The notes beneath the pieces were generated by a model. It was given only the letters and a program-made list of their open reading frames with translations, was not told the DNA's origin and did not search any database. Positions 1 to 11,380 of a DNA stretch of 39,365 nt are shown here, piece by piece. A program made the translations under genes and the position numbers. Location: positions 1 to 39,365 of the forward strand of contig DATJUT010000058.1 of the NCBI GenBank assembly GCA_035502185.1, written 5' to 3'. Source of the stretch: Gemmatimonadales bacterium (lineage in GTDB: Bacteria > Gemmatimonadota > Gemmatimonadetes > Gemmatimonadales > JACORV01). The first letter of the stretch is position 1. Every line of letters starts with the position of its first letter.

Positions 1-40
1 GAGCGTCGCGCCGGCCGGTCGCAGCGGCCGGTCCCCGCGC

Positions 41-4380
<4,340 letters not shown>

Positions 4381-5172
4381 CTAGCCCTTGGCTTCTTCGG
4401 CCAGCACCGCCATCGTGACGCCCACCAGCCGCTGCAGCTCGGCGGTGGACGTGTTGGGCAGCAGCTGCTCGAGGGCCGTCCGATCGTGCTGCGCGAAGAT
4501 CTCCAGCAGCTTCTGCAGGTAGGCCACCAGCGCGACCCGCTCGATGTCGGCGCGGTGGGAGGCCTCCGCGTCGGCCTCGATCCCGCGGGTGCGCTTGATC
4601 AGGCTCTCGTAGCGGTGCGCGTTGCGGAGCGCCTTGGCGGTGAGGTCGGCGACGGTCTGGGTGAACTTGATGTCGCCCTCGCTCAGCGGCTCGCCGTCCT
4701 TGAAGGTCCGGAGGAAGATGCAGCCGATCGCCGCCTCCCGGTACTTGATCGGCACCACGGTGATCGACCGCACCTTGCGGCGCGTGAGCGCGCCCTTCAC
4801 GTGCTGCAGGGTCTGATCCGCCGTCGCGTCGGCGATGAACACCGTCTCGCCCGAGTCCATCGCCCGCCGGATCTCCGGGTAGCGCGCCAGGTCCACCACC
4901 AGGTTGCGGATGCTGGGGTCCTCGTACGAGGCCACCAGCCGCACGGTGCGGGCGCCGCGGTCGGCGAGGAAGATGCTCGACCGGTCGAGGCCGAACGTCT
5001 GGCCCAGCCGCCGGGCGATGGTCTGGAGGATGTCGACGAAGTGCAGCGTCCCGGAGATCTCCGAGAGGATGTCGATGATCGTGATCAGCCGGTCGCGCTC
5101 GCGCTCCAGCTCGAGAATGCGGGTGGCGAGCAGGGACGCGGCGTCGGGCGCGGCGCTGGCGGTTGTGGCCAT
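4381..5172 (-). CDS. GAF-domain sensory protein
   Basis: A soluble protein of 263 residues. It has an N-terminal coiled coil (about 15-50, rich in Glu, Arg and Leu), one GAF domain (about 55-190, including DRSSIFLADRG and ITVVPIKYREAAIGCIFLR) and a helical C-terminal tail. No kinase, cyclase, GGDEF or DNA-binding domain is fused to it, so it is either a stand-alone ligand or redox sensor or acts through a partner; the ligand cannot be read from sequence. I chose the ATG at 5172, because the open frame upstream is Arg/Pro-rich and reads like non-coding GC-rich sequence. It ends exactly at the ligA start codon, so it is the first gene of the GAF-ligA-GH20 run. The link with the ligase may be only positional. 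Confidence 0.8.
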   Translation of the reverse strand: MATTASAAPDAASLLATRILELERERDRLITIIDILSEISGTLHFVDILQTIARRLGQTFGLDRSSIFLADRGARTVRLVASYEDPSIRNLVVDLARYPEIRRAMDSGETVFIADATADQTLQHVKGALTRRKVRSITVVPIKYREAAIGCIFLRTFKDGEPLSEGDIKFTQTVADLTAKALRNAHRYESLIKRTRGIEADAEASHRADIERVALVAYLQKLLEIFAQHDRTALEQLLPNTSTAELQRLVGVTMAVLAEEAKG

Positions 5173-5279
5173 CCCGCAAAGGTGCGGCCCCCATCGGCCA
5201 CGCGTCAAGCGGAGCGCGGCCTCCGGACGCCGCCGCCGCGGGGGGGCGCGCGCCGGCGGCCGGCGCCGCCCGGGACGCC

Positions 5280-5307
5280 TTGACGCCGCCCGCCCGCCGC
5301 CGAGATT
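5280..5307 (+). promoter_or_regulatory. Possible sigma70 promoter for the methionine-rich paralogue pair
   Basis: TTGACG (5280-5285) is followed after 16 bases by GAGATT (5302-5307). The -35 box is good and the -10 box weak. Transcription from here would leave a leader of about 20 bases before the ATG at 5337, with GGAG at 5325-5328 as ribosome site. On the opposite strand a second TTGACG (5203-5208) faces the GAF gene but has no convincing -10 box. Confidence 0.35.
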
Positions 5308-5336
5308 CCATGCATCCCGTCCCCGGAGTGCTCCCC

Positions 5337-6056
5337 ATGCTGCGCCGGCTCGCCGCCGCATCCGCCTGCCTGCTGTTCGCCGCGCCCGCGCTGCGGGCGC
5401 AGAGCCTGGTCGACATCTGCCGCCGGGCGATGCACCCGCCGGCCGGTGCCTGGGCCCGTTACCGGCTCGAGGGCGGTCGGGAGAACGGCGCCACCGTGCG
5501 GATGGCCATCGTCGGGTCCGAGGCGCACGGGGACACCACGTACCTGTGGGTGGAAATGGCGGCGCACGGCTTCCGGATGGGCGGGCCGCGGAGCGGGGGC
5601 GGGGGCGACACGATCACGATGGTCAACAAGATGCTGGTCCCCGGCATCGGGCCGGGGATGGCGGCGCCGCGCGAGGTCGTCATGAAGCTCGGCAGCGGCC
5701 CCGCGATGGTGATGCCCATCAGCCAGGCCGGCAGCCGGAGCGCGCCGGGATCGGACGCCCTGCGGGACTGCCGCAACGCCAAGGTGCTCGGATGGGAGAG
5801 CGTGACCGTGCCGGCCGGAACCTTCCGGGCGCTGCACGTGCAGAACGAGAACGGCCGCGGCGATTCCTGGGTCGTGCCCGATCTTCCGTTCGCCCTGGTC
5901 AGGATGGGCACCGGGCACGGGGCGAACGACTCGACCCAGATGGTGCTGCTGGCGCACGGCTCGGGCGCGAGGTCCGAGATCACCGAGACGCCGCGGCCCT
6001 ACGACCCGCGGCTGTTCATGCAGATGATGATGCCGCAGGGCGGGCGCCACCAGTAA
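5337..6056 (+). CDS. Secreted methionine-rich protein, paralogue A (unknown function)
   Basis: Unrecognised family, 239 residues. The N-terminus is a clear signal peptide (MLRRLAAASACLLFAAPALRAQ, cut near AQS), so the mature protein is periplasmic or outer-membrane associated. It opens with the conserved segment CRRAMHPPAGAW. It also carries GWESVTVPAGTFRALHVQ, reminiscent of the strand pairs in periplasmic beta-rich lipid-handling folds, and SEITETPRPYD near the end. About 17 residues are Met (7 percent), with a tail FMQMMMPQGGRHQ. Two Cys lie in the mature part. The ATG at 5337 is preferred over the in-frame ATG at 5310, because GGAG sits 8 bases upstream and the paralogue has the same arrangement. 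It is followed after 45 bases by paralogue B, so they probably form one transcript. Metal binding by Met and His is a guess. Confidence 0.8.
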   Translation: MLRRLAAASACLLFAAPALRAQSLVDICRRAMHPPAGAWARYRLEGGRENGATVRMAIVGSEAHGDTTYLWVEMAAHGFRMGGPRSGGGGDTITMVNKMLVPGIGPGMAAPREVVMKLGSGPAMVMPISQAGSRSAPGSDALRDCRNAKVLGWESVTVPAGTFRALHVQNENGRGDSWVVPDLPFALVRMGTGHGANDSTQMVLLAHGSGARSEITETPRPYDPRLFMQMMMPQGGRHQ

Positions 6057-6101
6057 CGCGCCGTCGCCCCGACCGGACACCCACTACGCCGGAGACGATC
6101 C

Positions 6102-6809
6102 ATGCTGGGACGAATGCTCGCCGCTCCCGCCGTCCTGCTGTGCCTGGCCGTGCCGCCCGCGCGGGCCCAGGATCTCGCCGACCTGTGCCGCCGGGCGATG
6201 CACCCGCCGGTGGGCGCGTGGTCCCAGTTCAGCAACGAGGGCGGGCGGATGCCCGGCAGCTCGATGCGGATCGCCGTCGTCGGGCAGGAGACCCGCGGCG
6301 GCACGGCGTATCTGTGGATGGAGTTCGCCATCCACGGGATGTCGATGGGACGGGGTGAAGGCGGGGGCGACACCGTCTCCATGATCAACCGGATGCTGGT
6401 CCGGGGCTTCGGGCCCGGCATGGCCGCGCCGGTCGCGACGATCATGAAGTTCGGCAGCGCGCCCGCGATGGAGATGCCGGTGAACGGCCCGGGCATGCAG
6501 GCGCCCAGCTCGAACTCCCTCAAGGACTGCACCACGAGCAAGGTCGTGGGCTGGGAGAGCGTGACGGTCCCGGCCGGCACCTTCCGCGCGCTGCACGTGC
6601 AGGACGCCGACGGCACGAGCGACACCTGGGTCGCGCCGGACCTGCCGTTCGGCATGGTGAAGACCCTCACCCCCGATTCCGGCCAGTTGGTGCTGGTGGC
6701 GCACGGGATGGGCGCGAAGTCCGAGATCACCGAGACGCCGCGGCCCTACGATCAGGCGGTGTTCATGCAGCTGATGCAGCAGATGATGATGCGGCAGCGC
6801 TCGCACTAG
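6102..6809 (+). CDS. Secreted methionine-rich protein, paralogue B (unknown function)
   Basis: Tandem duplicate of the preceding gene, 235 residues, similar over its whole length. It has a signal peptide ending RAQ, then CRRAMHPPVGAW, a Gly-rich loop (GEGGGDTVSM), an identical GWESVTVPAGTFRALHVQ block and SEITETPRPYD. Met content is higher than in A: 22 of 235 residues, ending FMQLMQQMMMRQRSH. The ATG at 6102 has GGAG 7 bases upstream. The middle (about 55-150) diverges most between the two copies, while the N-terminal motif and the two C-terminal motifs are almost invariant. The invariant parts are therefore probably the structural or binding core. No known domain recognised. The gene converges on the efflux operon and is followed by a strong inverted repeat. 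Confidence 0.8.
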   Translation: MLGRMLAAPAVLLCLAVPPARAQDLADLCRRAMHPPVGAWSQFSNEGGRMPGSSMRIAVVGQETRGGTAYLWMEFAIHGMSMGRGEGGGDTVSMINRMLVRGFGPGMAAPVATIMKFGSAPAMEMPVNGPGMQAPSSNSLKDCTTSKVVGWESVTVPAGTFRALHVQDADGTSDTWVAPDLPFGMVKTLTPDSGQLVLVAHGMGAKSEITETPRPYDQAVFMQLMQQMMMRQRSH

Positions 6810-6817
6810 CGAGCCTC

Positions 6818-6857
6818 CGGGCCCGCCCCCCGCGCTACGACCGAGCGGGCGGGCCCG
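6818..6857. terminator. Inverted repeat between convergent genes, probable bidirectional terminator
   Basis: CGGGCCCGCCC (6818-6828) and GGGCGGGCCCG (6847-6857) form a perfect 11-bp all-GC stem with an 18-base loop. It lies in the 96-base gap between the end of methionine-rich gene B and the end of the TolC-like gene. There is no T-run on either side, so whether it stops transcription by itself or only protects 3' ends is open. Confidence 0.6.
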
Positions 6858-6905
6858 CCCCCGCAGCGACCGTCACGGGATCGGCCGCGCCGCGAGGTCC
6901 CACGG

Positions 6906-8426
6906 CTACCGGATCGGCCGCCCCGCCTCGAAGTCGTACAGCGTGAGGCGCCGCAGCCGGTAGTACGCCAGCCAGTAGTCGCGCAGGCCACCGACGTTCT
7001 CGACGAGGGCCGCGTCCTTCTCCTGCTGGGCGATGTACAGGTTGTCGATCGTGATCTTCCCGATCACGTAGCGGTTGTACGCCACCTCGAACCGCTTGCC
7101 GGCCACGCTGTCGCCCACCGTCAGGAGCGCGACGTTGCGGCGCGCCTGCGCCAGGCCGAGCGCCGCGAACCGCGCGTCGAACGCCAGCTGCTCGAGGGTC
7201 GTCGCGTTCTGGTCGGTCACCCGGGCGCGGTCGGCCTCCGCCGCCTTCACGCCCGCGCCGTGCGCGCCCCACTGCCACAGCGGCAGCTGCACGGCCAGCG
7301 TGAACTGGCGGGCGTCGGCCAGCTGCTCATAGGCCTGGCGCCAACCGCCCGTGGTCGTCGCGTTGTAGCCGTAGCTCGCCTGGAGGGTCGCGCCGATGCC
7401 GTCGGCGAGTTGCGCCTGCGTGACGGAGCGCCGCGCCTGCACGTCCGCGAGCGCCGCGTCGCTCACGGCGGACGCGTTGCGGAGCGCCTCCGCGACCGCG
7501 AGGGCCGTGTCGGGCTCGACGTCCGGCACGTCCGGGCTGACGGCCACCTCGAGCGGCCGGTCGGCCGGGAGCCCGAGGCCGAGGCGGAGCTGGGCGATCG
7601 CGCGCTCGTACTCCAGCCGCGCCGCGTCCAGCGACGTGCGCGCCCGCAGCAGCGCCAGCTGGCTCTGCAGCAGATCGTTCTCCCCGATCCGGCCCACCTG
7701 GAAGCGGCCGGTGTTGAGCCGGTACAGCGTGTCGTTCACGGCGGCGTCGGTGACGGCGTTGTCCAGGTTCTTGCGGGCGGCGTAGGCGGCGAAGAACAGG
7801 CCGGTGGTCTGCAGCGCCACGTCCTCCATCGCTTCCCGGTACGCGCGCTCCTGCTCTTCGATCTGCAGGTTCTGCACGCGGTGGTCCCACACCGCGACGT
7901 TGGGCCGGAAGATGTCCTGCCGCAGGCCGACGACGAACGGCACGGAGGACCACTGCTGCAGCCCGCTCTGCCCGGTCACCGTGTTCCTGGTCAGGGACGA
8001 CGACACGAACAGGCTGCCCCCCGTGAGCGGAAGCGTCTGGTCCAGCTGGAGGCTGAGCGCCGTGGTGGTCTGCGCCTCCGGGAGGAACAGGGTCACGGCA
8101 TGGCCGCTGTCCTGGCTCGGCACCTGGATGATGGAGCGGTTGTAGCTGGGCACCGTGCCGCTCAACGACAGCTGCGGCAGCAGCCGGTCCCGGAACGCGG
8201 CGTCGCGGTAGCGTGCGGCCTGGTGCGCGGCGCGCGCGGCGCGGGCCTGGTGGCCGTCCTGCTGCGCCAGGGCGATCGCCTCCTGGAGCGTGATCGGCCC
8301 GGGCGCGGCGGGCGGCGCCGGCGGCTGCGGGGGAGCCGGGAGGGGCTGCTGGGCGGTGAGCGGGGCGGCGAAGACGAGCAGGAACGCCAGCGCGGGCAGG
8401 ATGCGGCGCGTGTCAGTTGCGTTCAT
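6906..8426 (-). CDS. TolC-family outer-membrane efflux channel
   Basis: Outer-membrane exit duct of a tripartite pump. Its 506 residues begin with a signal peptide (LAFLLVFAAPLTAQQ), then a short Pro/Ala linker and two OEP repeats of long amphipathic helices (for example ITLQEAIALAQQDG near the start, and VQNLQIEEQERAYREAMEDV with LQSQLALLRARTSLDAARLEYERA in the middle). This is the usual TolC pattern. It is the last gene of the adaptor-permease-channel operon, starting 4 bases after the permease stop codon. The substrate cannot be told. It could equally be labelled OprM/NodT-like, as family boundaries are not resolvable by eye. Confidence 0.92.
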   Translation of the reverse strand: MNATDTRRILPALAFLLVFAAPLTAQQPLPAPPQPPAPPAAPGPITLQEAIALAQQDGHQARAARAAHQAARYRDAAFRDRLLPQLSLSGTVPSYNRSIIQVPSQDSGHAVTLFLPEAQTTTALSLQLDQTLPLTGGSLFVSSSLTRNTVTGQSGLQQWSSVPFVVGLRQDIFRPNVAVWDHRVQNLQIEEQERAYREAMEDVALQTTGLFFAAYAARKNLDNAVTDAAVNDTLYRLNTGRFQVGRIGENDLLQSQLALLRARTSLDAARLEYERAIAQLRLGLGLPADRPLEVAVSPDVPDVEPDTALAVAEALRNASAVSDAALADVQARRSVTQAQLADGIGATLQASYGYNATTTGGWRQAYEQLADARQFTLAVQLPLWQWGAHGAGVKAAEADRARVTDQNATTLEQLAFDARFAALGLAQARRNVALLTVGDSVAGKRFEVAYNRYVIGKITIDNLYIAQQEKDAALVENVGGLRDYWLAYYRLRRLTLYDFEAGRPIR

Positions 8427-8430
8427 GGGG

Positions 8431-9828
8431 TCACTCGTAACGGAGACAGACGACCGGGTCCTGCTGCGCGGCGCGGTACGCGGGCATGATGCCGAACGCG
8501 ACGCCGACCGTGATCGAGACGCCGAAGGCGAGCACGACGGAGACCAGGGTCACGATGGACTGGATGCCGGCGAAGCGCCGGATGCCGGCGCTGAGCGCCA
8601 CGCCCGCGACGATGCCGGCCACCCCGCCCGCGACGCTGATCAGCACCGCCTCGCTGAGGAACTGCAGCAGCACGTCGCGGCGAGTGGCGCCCACGGCGCG
8701 CCGCACGCCGATCTCGCGGATCCGCTCGAGCACCGAGGCGAGCATGATGTTCATGATCCCGATCCCGCCCACCAGCAGCGAAATCGAGGCGATGGCGCCG
8801 AGCACCACGTTGAAGATGGTCCGGGTCCGCTGCTCCTGGCGGAGCAGCAGCTCCGGGACGGTGATCTCGAAATCCACCAGCGCGTTGTGGCGGCGGGTGA
8901 GCATCCGCCGCACCACGTCGGCCACGCCGGGCACCAGCCTCGAGTCCGTGACTCGCACGATGATCCGGTCCAGCTGGTTGTGGTTGAGCCGCTCCTCGCG
9001 CTGCTCGGCGCTCTCGGTGTCCGCGCTGTCCGGGGTCGCGCCGCCGTAGCGGGACGCCAGCTCGATGTCACGCTGGGTCACCTCGGCGCGGTTGCGGAAG
9101 CGGAGCAGCATGGTGCGCACCGGGAGGTAGACGTCCATGCTCACGTCGCGGACGCCGAGCTGCTGCGTGGTCGCGCTGCTCACCCGCCGGTCGGCGAGCA
9201 CGCCCACGACGGTCACCCAGATCTGGCCCACCTTGAGCGGCTTGCCGAGCGCGCCCTCGGTGGTGAAGAACCGCGACCGCACGCCGTTGCCGATGATGGC
9301 CACCGGCAGGCCCTGCGCCACCTGGAGGGGGCTGAACCACCGGCCGGAGGCGAGCTCGAGGTTGGTGAGGCGGAAATACGCCGTGTCCACGCCGACGACC
9401 TTGCCCGAGCGGCTCCGGCCCTCGCGGGTGATCGTGCTGTTCACCACCACCTCCGCCGCGGCGGCCTCGACGGCCGGGATCTCCAGCGGGATCGCCTGGG
9501 CGTCGGCGTAGGTGAGGCCCGGCGACCACTTTCTCACCTGTCGCTCGTCCTTCGCCTCGACCGGGCCCTCGTGCTGCTCGACCAGCGGCGTCACCACGAC
9601 GTTGTTGGAGCCCAGCAGCCGCATCTGCTCCAGGATCTCCCGCTCGGCGCCGGAGCCGATGGCGAGCATGGCGATGACCGAGGCGACGCCGAACAGGATG
9701 CCCAGCGAGGTGAGCGCGGCGCGCAGGCGGTTGTGGCCGACGGCCACCACCGCGGTGCGGCCGCTGAAGGCCACGTGGCCGGCGATCTCCCGGCCCAGCC
9801 GCGCCAGCGCCGCGCGATCGAGACGCAC
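8431..9828 (-). CDS. MacB-like ABC transporter permease (FtsX type, no ATPase domain)
   Basis: Inner-membrane permease of about 465 residues. A first membrane helix follows the N-terminus (RAALTSLGILFGVASVIAML). A large periplasmic MacB_PCD domain comes next (about 50-320). Three C-terminal helices form the FtsX module, with the family motifs LVGGIGIMNIML, REIGVRRAVGAT and a PAYRAAQQDPV ending in LRYE. Such permeases drive mechanotransmission through a TolC duct, powered by a cytoplasmic ATPase. Unlike E. coli MacB there is no fused nucleotide-binding domain, and no ATPase gene lies next to it. The GTG at 9828, 2 bases after the adaptor stop, is chosen as start; no better ATG exists before the first helix. 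Confidence 0.92.
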   Translation of the reverse strand: MRLDRAALARLGREIAGHVAFSGRTAVVAVGHNRLRAALTSLGILFGVASVIAMLAIGSGAEREILEQMRLLGSNNVVVTPLVEQHEGPVEAKDERQVRKWSPGLTYADAQAIPLEIPAVEAAAAEVVVNSTITREGRSRSGKVVGVDTAYFRLTNLELASGRWFSPLQVAQGLPVAIIGNGVRSRFFTTEGALGKPLKVGQIWVTVVGVLADRRVSSATTQQLGVRDVSMDVYLPVRTMLLRFRNRAEVTQRDIELASRYGGATPDSADTESAEQREERLNHNQLDRIIVRVTDSRLVPGVADVVRRMLTRRHNALVDFEITVPELLLRQEQRTRTIFNVVLGAIASISLLVGGIGIMNIMLASVLERIREIGVRRAVGATRRDVLLQFLSEAVLISVAGGVAGIVAGVALSAGIRRFAGIQSIVTLVSVVLAFGVSITVGVAFGIMPAYRAAQQDPVVCLRYE

Positions 9829-9830
9829 GG

Positions 9831-11192
9831 TCAGCGCCGCGGGGCCGTGGCGTCGCGGGCCGGGGCCGGCCGGGCGCGCGCGCTGTCGGTGCGCGCGGGA
9901 AGCGGCGCGGCGCCCGCGGGCAGCCGCACCAGCGCGAGCCGCTCCGGGCTCGCGGGCGGCGACAGGAGCACGCGGTCGCCCTGCGCCAGGCCGCGCTCGA
10001 CCACCGCCGCGTGGTCGTTCATCGGCCCGGTCACGATCTCCTGCCGGACGACCCGGGCGCCCGAGAGGCGGTAGGCGTAGGTCAGGCCGCTGTCGCCGTT
10101 GACGGCCTCGAGCGGCACGTGCACCGCGTCGGGCAGCCGCAGCGTCTCGACCGCGTTGCCGGTGGTCATCCCGGGCCGCAGCGTGGTGTCGGACTGCAGC
10201 ACGGTGACGTGGACCTCGAACACCTTGGCGTCGGTGTTGGGGCGCTGCTCGCCGACGTTGGCCACGCTGGCCACGGTGCCGCTGAGCTTCTTGGTGGGAT
10301 CGGCGTCGAGCGTGATCGTCACCGGCTGCCCCACGGCGAGCCGCCGCACGTCGATCTCGTTGACGTAGGTGACCGACTCCATGTGCGTCAGGTCCGGCAG
10401 CGTCGCGACCCCGGGGTCCCACGCGTTCACCTGCGAGCCGGCCGTGCGCTTCTTGCCGTTCCACTCCTTCACGTAGATGACCATCCCCGGCGACGGGGCG
10501 CGGATCGTGAACCCCGCCAGCACGTCCTGCACGATCTGCAGCTGGCTCCGCTGCCGCTCCACGTCGGCGCCGACCTCCCGCATCTTGGCCTGCGCCTGCT
10601 CGGTGCGGGTCTGGAGGTCGCTGTGCGCCTGCGCCAGGGCGCGCTCGGCGCGCTCGTAGTCGATCTGGGTCTGGCGCTGGACCGTGGGCGCCTCGTAGAC
10701 GGCCTGCTCCTTCGCGAGCCGCTTGGCCTCGAGGTCCAGCTCGTCGTTGCGGATCGCCTCCCGCGCCGTCGACAACGTGAGCGTCGAGTCCAGCATCGCC
10801 TGCTCCTGCTGCGCCTGCGCCTTCTGGAGGTCCAGGGTCACCTGGGTGAGCCGCGAGGCCAGCGAGGAACGGTCGATCTCCGCGACCACGTCGCCGGGCT
10901 TCACCACGGTGCCCTCGGGCACCAGCGAGGAGATGCGCATCTGGTAGGCCTGCGCCTGCATCGCGTTGGCCGGCGCGTTGATCTGCACGAACTCCTTGGC
11001 CCGCAGCTCGCCCGACGTGGTGACGGTGACCGTGAACGGGCCGCGCTCCACCGTCGCGACCACCGCGCGGTCGGCGGTCGCCGGCCCGCGCGCCAGCAGC
11101 TTCGTGGCCGCGACGGCGACGACCAGGATGGCGGCGCCGATCGCGATCTGACGCCCGCGGGACAGGCCGCGAAGGTACGGGATGATCCGCAT
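9831..11192 (-). CDS. Membrane-fusion (periplasmic adaptor) protein of an efflux pump
   Basis: Links the inner-membrane permease to the outer-membrane channel. Its 453 residues start with one membrane anchor (about 16-34, IAIGAAILVVAVAATKLL). A lipoyl/beta-barrel half (VERGPFTVTVTTSGELRAKE) and a long coiled-coil hairpin follow (about 110-215, with LDLQKAQAQQEQAML and RAERALAQAHSDLQTRTEQ). The barrel and membrane-proximal part come last (GTVASVANVGEQRP, TLRPGMTTGN). The C-terminus is Ala/Pro/Arg-rich. The ATG at 11192 has GGAGG just upstream. First gene of the operon, divergent from the hybrid kinase with a 188-base gap. That gap contains TATGCT (11260-11265 on this strand) but no good -35 box. 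Confidence 0.92.
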   Translation of the reverse strand: MRIIPYLRGLSRGRQIAIGAAILVVAVAATKLLARGPATADRAVVATVERGPFTVTVTTSGELRAKEFVQINAPANAMQAQAYQMRISSLVPEGTVVKPGDVVAEIDRSSLASRLTQVTLDLQKAQAQQEQAMLDSTLTLSTAREAIRNDELDLEAKRLAKEQAVYEAPTVQRQTQIDYERAERALAQAHSDLQTRTEQAQAKMREVGADVERQRSQLQIVQDVLAGFTIRAPSPGMVIYVKEWNGKKRTAGSQVNAWDPGVATLPDLTHMESVTYVNEIDVRRLAVGQPVTITLDADPTKKLSGTVASVANVGEQRPNTDAKVFEVHVTVLQSDTTLRPGMTTGNAVETLRLPDAVHVPLEAVNGDSGLTYAYRLSGARVVRQEIVTGPMNDHAAVVERGLAQGDRVLLSPPASPERLALVRLPAGAAPLPARTDSARARPAPARDATAPRR

Positions 11193-11380
11193 CGAGCCTC
11201 CACAACCGCGACAAGGCGAACACACGCAAGGGCCGCACCAGCGGTCCTACCTCCCCCCTAGCATACGTCCCGGCGTCAGGGGCCCGTTAGGGTGGCCGGC
11301 GGGTCCGGCATTCCCGCGTCGGTGCGCGGCGTCGTGCCTGAGGCGGCTCGCCACGCCTGGTAGGGCCTTACCCGACTTGC

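Noticed and set aside
5173-5361. 63-residue N-terminal extension of the GAF protein
   Set aside because: Arg/Pro/Gly-rich sequence typical of non-coding GC-rich DNA; the ATG at 5172 begins a normal coiled-coil region.
11257-11290. Possible promoter for the adaptor gene with TATGCT on the minus strand
   Set aside because: No -35 box at 16-18 bases; one AT-rich hexamer is not enough.
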